DNA of 11,241 nt from a bacterium (lineage in GTDB: Bacteria > Patescibacteriota > Saccharimonadia > Saccharimonadales > UBA4665): positions 1 through 11,241 of the forward strand of contig JAJYKI010000016.1 of the NCBI GenBank assembly GCA_021788675.1. Direction: 5' to 3'. Below the pieces are notes generated by a model. That model was not told the origin of the DNA. It saw only the letters and a list, made by a program, of their open reading frames with translations, and searched no databases. Position 1 is the stretch's first letter, and each line of letters begins with the position of its first letter. Shown piece by piece: positions 6,655 through 11,241 of the stretch. A program made the translations under genes and the position numbers.

Positions 6655-6663
6655 TGATAGAAT
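6655..6663 (+). promoter_or_regulatory. Extended -10 element for the DUF3048 operon, predicting a leaderless start
   Basis: TGATAGAAT matches the extended -10 form TGnTANAAT. Exactly six bases separate it from ATG 6670, so the predicted transcript start is the A of the start codon. No convincing -35 is present, as is common for extended -10 promoters. Confidence 0.4.
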
Positions 6664-6669
6664 AAACAT

Positions 6670-7959
6670 ATGCATGAAGATATAAAGCTAGTGCCCCCTG
6701 TACCCGAAAAAGACCAAAACAATGACGATATAAATCCTTCCGAAAGCCATAATTCCTTCCACACGCCTGAAGAAATTGCGGCCCATGATGACGGCGACAA
6801 ATCTAATAAAAGCCAAGCTAGACTAGAAGATAGCCCCAAGGTCGAGGAGGAAGCTATGAAACCCACCGTCTCCCATCACGGCAATCCTAAAAAACACCGG
6901 TTTTGGCCGCTCAGTAAAAAGCAGTGGATCATCGTCGGATCCGTGGTTGCAGTTTTAGCAATTATTATCGGTAGCCTGGTATATACGGCCAGCCGCCACA
7001 AGCCGGTAGTCGCGACTATAACCCGCCAACAGGTTCATACCGCACCAACTGTCAAATCTAATACGGTAGCGTCAACTCTATCCGGGCTTCCGGTTAATCC
7101 ATCCGCCAACGCCCGCCCGATCACTGCTGTAATGGTAGAAAACACGCCCGAAGCCCGTCCGCAATCCGGACTGAGTCAAGCCGGGGTCGTCTTCGAAGCC
7201 CTGACCGAGGGAGGTATCAGCCGGTTTATGGCCCTGTATCAGGACCAGACGCCTACCAATGTCGGTCCGGTCCGCTCGGTCAGACCATATTACATCGACT
7301 GGGCACTTGGCTTTGACGCCCCGATTGCGCACGACGGCGGCAGTCCGCAAGCACTGTCGGATTTAACGGCATGGGGAGCAAAAAATCTGGACCAGATGTA
7401 CAATCCGGGACCATACACGCGCATATCCAGTCGTCCGGCGCCCCACAACCTTTACGCCAGTATTCCCGGTCTAATCAGCCTGGAGGCCAGCAATGGCTGG
7501 ACATCCAGCAACTTTAGCGGCTGGCCAAGAAAAGCCGATGCGCCAAGCAAGAATCCCAATGCCGCCAATATCGTATTCAATCTTTCGTATTCGACCTATA
7601 ACGTGCAATATACTTATGACGCTTCAACCAACAGCTACAATCGTAACGAGGACGGCGCTCCTCAGGTTGACGCAAATAACAATCAGCAGCTCAGCCCTAA
7701 AGTCGTTATCGGTATGGTTGTGCCTTACAGTCTTGGTCCATTGGATTCTTCTAACGCCTACTATTCGGTCTACCAAACCATAGGCAGCGGTCAGGCTTAT
7801 GTATTCCAAGACGGCACCGTCACAATCGGAACATGGAGTAAGGCCAGCGCCAACGCGCCACTCAAGTTTTTGGACTCATCCGGTCAACCGCTTAAACTCA
7901 ACGCCGGCCAGACGTGGATAACTGCCCTCAAGTCCAATCAGGAATTAACTTACAACTAG
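6670..7959 (+). CDS. DUF3048 (YerB-like) membrane-anchored extracytoplasmic protein
   Basis: 429 aa from ATG 6670. Residues 1-62 are strongly acidic and low-complexity, 63-84 are basic, and the TM segment is about 85-106. The outside part has both DUF3048 lobes: residues about 140-290 with RPITAVMVEN, SQAGVVFEALTEGGISRFMALY, GPVRSVRPYYIDWA and HDGGSP, then about 310-425 with VVIGMVVPYS, YSVYQTIGSGQAYVFQDG and LNAGQTWITAL. The best known relative is B. subtilis YerB, a lipoprotein of unknown function; here a TM anchor replaces the lipobox. There is an in-frame internal ATG at 6856 (M63) with AGGAGG five bases before it, which would yield 367 aa lacking the acidic tail. Either or both starts may be used. 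The kinase gene begins 21 bases after the stop, so an operon with the two-component pair is likely. Role unknown; an envelope or cell-wall function is inferred. Confidence 0.9.
   Translation: MHEDIKLVPPVPEKDQNNDDINPSESHNSFHTPEEIAAHDDGDKSNKSQARLEDSPKVEEEAMKPTVSHHGNPKKHRFWPLSKKQWIIVGSVVAVLAIIIGSLVYTASRHKPVVATITRQQVHTAPTVKSNTVASTLSGLPVNPSANARPITAVMVENTPEARPQSGLSQAGVVFEALTEGGISRFMALYQDQTPTNVGPVRSVRPYYIDWALGFDAPIAHDGGSPQALSDLTAWGAKNLDQMYNPGPYTRISSRPAPHNLYASIPGLISLEASNGWTSSNFSGWPRKADAPSKNPNAANIVFNLSYSTYNVQYTYDASTNSYNRNEDGAPQVDANNNQQLSPKVVIGMVVPYSLGPLDSSNAYYSVYQTIGSGQAYVFQDGTVTIGTWSKASANAPLKFLDSSGQPLKLNAGQTWITALKSNQELTYN
6845..6858 (+). promoter_or_regulatory. Internal Shine-Dalgarno and alternative start in the DUF3048 gene
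   Basis: AGGAGG (6845-6850), five bases, then ATG (6856-6858) in the main frame. It is the best SD/start combination in the window. The purine run also encodes VEEEA, so it may be a coincidence of acidic codons. Confidence 0.45.
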
Positions 7960-7980
7960 CAGTCAGGACGGTTAAGGGGA

Positions 7981-9519
7981 GTGGACTACTTTAAAAAAAC
8001 CAAGCGGCAATACACCCTCAACCTATTAGCCGCGCTAATTGTATCCAATGCCTTGGTTTTAAGCGTCTGGATAGTTCTAAATTATTGGCAGGTAAAGCTA
8101 GTCTATGCAGTCATTGCAACTGCTGTCGTATTCATTGTCTTTAGTTTGCTTTTTGCTTTCTCATTGTCCAACTATCTGATCGAACCGGTAAGAGCCGTCT
8201 GGCAACTGATTCTAAGCATCGCGCCACATGGCGAATCGGTCGAAGCGCCAAAAATAGAAGCCATGAAAGTCGGCCGGGAAATGACTCTTAGCTTATCCCG
8301 ACAAATCTATCAAATGACATCTTCGTCAAACAAAGCCTTCAATGACGCTAAGAATCCACCCCGACAGCTTTTAAATGACAATTTTGTTGCCAGCAAGCTA
8401 CCGCTGCCCTTATTCATCCTTGACCAAACCGAAAACATCGTCTATGCCAATACCAGCGCCGCCGACTATCTAGGCATCTCCGCCAAAGAAATGACCGGCA
8501 AGAACTTCTATATGGTCATGGATATGTCATTCCCGAGCGAAAACACCTTGGACGTATGGCTCAAAGACGTCAAGGCCAATAGCGCTACTGCCAGTATGAG
8601 CTGGGAACGTGTCAAATTGAACGTATTGGACAATCATCCGACCCGTCTATTTGACCTGGCCGCTTTTTATAACCGTGACAACCCCGAACATTACGAAACC
8701 ATGGTAGTACTGTTTGACCACACCAAACAGTACGCCCAAGACGACCAAGCCGTCAGCTATGTAGCCCTGACTGTTCACGAGCTCAGAACGCCCCTGACGC
8801 TGCTCAGGGGATACATCGAGGCCTTGCAAGAAGAGATCGGGCAGGACACACATCCGGAATTGGTGGACTTCATGCAGAAAATGAATGCTGCCGCCCAGCA
8901 GCTAACCGCCTTCGTCAACAACATACTTAACGTCGCCAGAATAGACAATGATCAATTGCAGTTATCTCTTCACGAGGAGAATTGGGCGGAAATCGTCCAG
9001 TCGGCCGTGAATTCAATCGCATTGCGCGCCAAGGTGCGCGGCATCAGCATTGAAACCTCAATCGCACCGGATATACCAACGGTCGGAGTAGACCGATTGA
9101 GCATCCACGAAGTCATTAATAACCTAATAGACAATGCCATAAAGTACAGCGGCCAATCTAAAACCATCAAAGTCGAAGCCCATATGACAGAAGACGGACT
9201 AGTGGAAACTACGGTTCAAGATTTCGGCTTAGGCATCAATGCCAATATCATGTCCAATTTGTTCACAAAATTCTACCGTGACCACCGTAATCGCGCCCAA
9301 GTCGGTGGGACCGGCTTAGGTCTTTATTTAAGTAAAGCGATTATAACCGCCCATGGCGGAAATATATGGGTCAAATCGACACTCGGAAAGGGTAGTACCT
9401 TCGGCTTTACTATCCAACCCTACAGCCAACTTGCCGATGAACTCAAAAACAACGATAATAAGGGAATAACCCGCGGAGCACATGGGTGGATAAAAAACCA
9501 CTCGCTTTATAGGAGATAA
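7981..9519 (+). CDS. Membrane sensor histidine kinase with PAS domain
   Basis: 512 aa from GTG 7981. AGGGGA ends directly against the GTG with no spacer, which is unusual; no upstream in-frame start exists, so reinitiation from the stop 21 bases upstream is likely. Two TM segments (about 14-36 and 40-63) have only a few residues between them, so the sensor has almost no outside domain. Cytoplasmic parts follow: a linker (64-135), a PAS domain (about 138-250, PLPLFILDQTENIVYANTSA), the H-box VHELRTPLT with phospho-acceptor H266, N-box NNLIDNAIKYS (N385), G1 DFGLGI (414-419), F-box LFTKFYR (427-433) and G2 GTGLGLYLS (443-451). It autophosphorylates and should pass phosphate to the receiver encoded next. 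The signal may be intramembrane or cytoplasmic, sensed through the PAS domain. The ~30-residue tail ends SLYRR, whose codons include the RBS of the response regulator gene. Confidence 0.95.
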   Translation: MDYFKKTKRQYTLNLLAALIVSNALVLSVWIVLNYWQVKLVYAVIATAVVFIVFSLLFAFSLSNYLIEPVRAVWQLILSIAPHGESVEAPKIEAMKVGREMTLSLSRQIYQMTSSSNKAFNDAKNPPRQLLNDNFVASKLPLPLFILDQTENIVYANTSAADYLGISAKEMTGKNFYMVMDMSFPSENTLDVWLKDVKANSATASMSWERVKLNVLDNHPTRLFDLAAFYNRDNPEHYETMVVLFDHTKQYAQDDQAVSYVALTVHELRTPLTLLRGYIEALQEEIGQDTHPELVDFMQKMNAAAQQLTAFVNNILNVARIDNDQLQLSLHEENWAEIVQSAVNSIALRAKVRGISIETSIAPDIPTVGVDRLSIHEVINNLIDNAIKYSGQSKTIKVEAHMTEDGLVETTVQDFGLGINANIMSNLFTKFYRDHRNRAQVGGTGLGLYLSKAIITAHGGNIWVKSTLGKGSTFGFTIQPYSQLADELKNNDNKGITRGAHGWIKNHSLYRR

Positions 9520-9528
9520 CCAAATATG
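9511..9528 (+). promoter_or_regulatory. RBS of the response regulator gene inside the kinase's last codons
   Basis: AGGAG (9511-9515) encodes the final Arg-Arg of the kinase and lies 10 bases before ATG 9526. The kinase stop TAA (9517-9519) lies between them, an arrangement that favours translational coupling. Confidence 0.7.
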
Positions 9529-9945
9529 GAACCGAATCAACCAGGTCAAACCTTTCAACCAGATAGTACAAAGCCAGCCAGAAAAGTATTATGCATCGAA
9601 GATGAACATTTCATTGGTGAGCTGTACAAAAGAGCTTTGGACAACGCCGGCTATGATACGACACTTGAAGTCGATGGCGTCAAAGGTCTGGAACTGGCTC
9701 AGACCGACCAGTACGATATAATCCTACTTGATTTGATGGTTCCGAACCTTACCGGTATCGACATATTACGCATCCTGCGGGATCCAGCAAAAACGCCGCA
9801 TCTCAAAGCCAAGATAGTTATCACGACCAACCTCGAACAAAGAGAAGACGTCAGGGAAGATATCGAGAAGCAGGCTGACGGCTACATCGTCAAAGCCGAG
9901 CTGACACCTAAAGAGATAGTCCAATTTTTAAATGACATTAAGTAA
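9526..9945 (+). CDS. Stand-alone receiver-domain response regulator
   Basis: 139 aa, a single CheY-like receiver with a short Pro/Gln-rich N-terminal extension (1-18). The acidic pocket is E25/D26 in VLCIEDEHF, the phospho-acceptor is D69 in IILLDLMVPN, the switch threonines are at T100/T101 (VITTN), and the conserved Lys is K123 in YIVKAELT. No DNA-binding or enzymatic output domain follows, so it must act by binding a partner protein or as a phosphorelay step. The gene follows the kinase with six bases between stop and start, and has a clear SD, so the two are made together. Which partner it acts on cannot be read from this window. TylF-like and DUF3048 genes are neighbours but have no receiver-binding feature. 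Confidence 0.95.
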   Translation: MEPNQPGQTFQPDSTKPARKVLCIEDEHFIGELYKRALDNAGYDTTLEVDGVKGLELAQTDQYDIILLDLMVPNLTGIDILRILRDPAKTPHLKAKIVITTNLEQREDVREDIEKQADGYIVKAELTPKEIVQFLNDIK

Positions 9946-9960
9946 TTTTTATTTAAAAAT
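9945..9960 (+). other. AT-only palindrome between the response regulator and methyltransferase genes
   Basis: ATTTTTA-TT-TAAAAAT, seven perfect pairs around TT, fills nearly the whole gap between TAA 9943-9945 and GTG 9963. It has no GC, so it is unlikely to be a terminator. It includes TATTTA (9950-9955), a -10-like box placed so that transcription would begin about one base before the GTG. Confidence 0.5.
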
Positions 9961-9962
9961 AA

Positions 9963-10604
9963 GTGTCCAAAGCTAATCTTTATTTAAGTCTAGTCGGCCG
10001 CTATCCCATCATAACTGATCAGATGACAGCTAAGCGTCTGCTCGTCATCCTGAGGGAAATGGAACGCGTAATAGTTGATCGCGATATAGAAGGCGAGATA
10101 GTCGAATTCGGCTGCTACAGCGGCACGACCAGCCTTTTCATGGAAAGATTACTGCAGGCCCATAACTCAAATAACAAGCTACTATACGTCTACGACTCAT
10201 TTGAAGGACTTCCAGACAAGTCAATCAAGGACGCTTCAGTAGCCGGCACAGCTTTCAAGGCAGGGGAGCTGAAAGCCACCAAAAGGCAACTTATAAAAAA
10301 TTTCAAGCAGGCCGGTCTACGCTTACCGGTCATACATAAAGGCTGGTTTAGTGACCTGAAGGAATCTGACATGCCATCAACGATCGCTTTCGGTCTGTTA
10401 GATGGTGATTTTTACGACTCAATCATGGACAGTCTGAAATTGGTCTGGCCGCGACTGGCTCCTAACGGCTCCATCGTGGTCGATGATTATGACAAAAGTA
10501 ATCTGCCGGGTGTCACCAGGGCGCTAAACGATTTTTTTAAAAATCAGAACGTCCGGATTCGTCACGAACACGACTTGGCAATTATTCGTAATAACCTACG
10601 GTGA
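9963..10604 (+). CDS. TylF/MycF-family SAM-dependent O-methyltransferase
   Basis: 213 aa from a GTG start with no SD; the next Met (M21) would remove little of the fold, so the start is less certain than the rest. The family (macrocin O-methyltransferase type, PF05711) transfers a methyl group from SAM to a sugar hydroxyl, usually needing Mg2+. Visible motifs: the SAM glycine loop VEFGCYSGTTS (47-57), the family signature YDSFEGLP (77-84), then LLDGDFYDS (145-153) and VVDDYDK (172-178). D147, D174 and D175 match the spacing of the metal-binding Asp residues in studied members. The protein is soluble and cytoplasmic. Members outside antibiotic clusters often sit with surface-glycan genes, so a surface polysaccharide sugar is a possible substrate, but no glycosyltransferase lies in this window. 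It may be in the kinase operon or have its own promoter. It ends convergently, six bases from the serpin stop. Confidence 0.88.
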   Translation: MSKANLYLSLVGRYPIITDQMTAKRLLVILREMERVIVDRDIEGEIVEFGCYSGTTSLFMERLLQAHNSNNKLLYVYDSFEGLPDKSIKDASVAGTAFKAGELKATKRQLIKNFKQAGLRLPVIHKGWFSDLKESDMPSTIAFGLLDGDFYDSIMDSLKLVWPRLAPNGSIVVDDYDKSNLPGVTRALNDFFKNQNVRIRHEHDLAIIRNNLR

Positions 10605-10614
10605 TAGTTATTAC
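10588..10614. other. Inverted repeat spanning the convergent gene ends
   Basis: GTAATAAC (10588-10595) and GTTATTAC (10607-10614) are perfect 8-base arms around an 11-base loop. The loop contains the methyltransferase TGA and the right arm contains the serpin TAA. Neither strand shows a T run next to it, so it is not a standard intrinsic terminator, though it is placed where a bidirectional one would be. Confidence 0.5.
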
Positions 10615-11241
10615 TGAGACGGATTAGACACTATGCCAATCATGACAAAATTACCCGTTGAGTTATCTACAATCGTAAACAAGAACGGTTTATTAACTGT
10701 CATGGCAGCCGTATTATTGGCTGCACTTTGAAGCGTAGTACTAACACCTTGTTCGCTAACATTCAAATGATTAAACGTCAGGAAGTCCGTCAGATGCACC
10801 GGCGGGTTAATCTGCTGATTGGATAGGTTAGAATCGAATAAAGAGCTGGCGCCCAAGCTTTTTAAAACCGTATCGAGATTAGCCTGATAGTTAATGTTCA
10901 GACGTGGTAATGACAAATCTATTTTGTACTGATTGAAATTGCTATTTATATCCGCTAGGTCTTTTAGGCTCAGCCCGCTCATGAAACTTTGAAAATCAGA
11001 TGGCATATAAACGTTCATGACTAGACTTCCGTCTGCACCAAAAGGCAATTGAATGGCCTCTAAATCAGCATTCGCATAATAATTAAAAACGTTGGTCTGA
11101 TGCATGAAGGGGACCGTTAACGAACTACCGCTTAGGCTACTAAACTGTGCCGCTTTAGTTTGACTGGAATTAAAACCATACTGCCATTGATCAGTAAAAT
11201 AGGCACTGTTAGTGATCAGAGCCGATTGCTGTTTGCCAATT
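10611..11241 (-). CDS. Serpin, C-terminal part (gene runs off the right edge)
   Basis: The last 209 residues are visible; the frame is open to the window edge, so the N-terminal half, including any signal peptide, is missing. Serpin landmarks are clear: ALITNSAYFTDQW (the family's LVNAIYFKGxW strand), LTVPFMHQTN (the VPMMxQ element), YMPSD, LPRLNINYQANLDTVLKSLG (the lPkFkie..ldl...L.kLG region), a hinge-like VSEQGV, and NKPFLFTIVDNSTGNFVMIGIVSNP at the C-terminus. Serpins trap serine or cysteine proteases by inserting a cleaved reactive-centre loop. Here the loop (EQG to NK, coordinates 10689-10754) is about 22 residues before PF, against 27 in alpha-1-antitrypsin, and the hinge has V-S-T-T-L-Q instead of small Ala-rich residues. 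Inhibitory function is therefore doubtful. In an epibiont it could act on host or neighbour proteases if secreted (inference). An internal ATG at 11103-11105 is not the start. Confidence 0.9.
   Translation of the reverse strand, partial: IGKQQSALITNSAYFTDQWQYGFNSSQTKAAQFSSLSGSSLTVPFMHQTNVFNYYANADLEAIQLPFGADGSLVMNVYMPSDFQSFMSGLSLKDLADINSNFNQYKIDLSLPRLNINYQANLDTVLKSLGASSLFDSNLSNQQINPPVHLTDFLTFNHLNVSEQGVSTTLQSAANNTAAMTVNKPFLFTIVDNSTGNFVMIGIVSNPSQ

Noticed and set aside
1..11241. CRISPR array, transposase, integrase, att site or prophage
   Set aside because: Scanning found no direct-repeat array, no terminal inverted repeats with a transposase, and no phage gene.

Overview
The window most likely comes from an ultrasmall Candidate Phyla Radiation (Patescibacteria) bacterium, probably Candidatus Saccharibacteria. 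This is an inference from the gene set and style. The window holds a membrane sortase, a PEGA-domain protein, a DUF3048 (YerB-like) protein, a PAS histidine kinase with a stand-alone receiver, many SD-less starts, GTG starts, and very tight or overlapping gene ends. TGA acts as an ordinary stop (gltX, the TylF-like gene and the 41-codon ORF end with it), so the TGA=Gly code of Gracilibacteria/Absconditabacteria is not used. No 16S, mobile element, CRISPR array or phage gene is visible, and the window reads as ordinary chromosome.

Layout. 1-96: nothing supported. 97-857 (minus): a two-gene unit of a 41-aa small protein whose stop overlaps the start of a 211-aa protein resembling a degenerate 2H phosphoesterase. 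914-999 (minus): tRNA-Leu(CAA) with an encoded CCA. 1083-2444 (plus): sortase. 2441-3904 (minus): PEGA/beta-propeller-like membrane protein; the two convergent genes share the four bases CTAG as both stop codons. 3905-4069: divergent intergenic region with a promoter and a structured leader. 4070-5161 (plus): membrane protein with a long basic cytoplasmic tail and a DUF4367-like outer domain, ending inside a probable terminator. 5199-6626: gltX with its own promoter. 6670-9945: DUF3048 protein, histidine kinase and response regulator, a probable operon. 9963-10604: TylF-family O-methyltransferase. 10611-11241 (minus): C-terminal part of a serpin that runs off the right edge.

How the genes fit together. 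Most of the window serves the cell surface: a sortase, three single-pass anchored proteins with extracytoplasmic domains, a membrane sensor kinase and a serpin. For an epibiotic cell this suggests an envelope or host-contact function, but no sortase substrate is present to confirm it. The kinase and receiver form a coupled pair (the RBS of the second lies in the last codons of the first). The receiver has no DNA-binding domain, so its output is unknown.

The most interesting points are: an uncatalogued 41-aa ORF with a one-base TGATG overlap; a sortase that carries a sorting-signal-like tail (LPGNG, membrane span, basic end); a serpin with a short, atypical reactive-centre loop; an internal in-frame start with a perfect AGGAGG in the DUF3048 gene; and several starts that lie a few bases after -10-like boxes, suggesting leaderless mRNAs.
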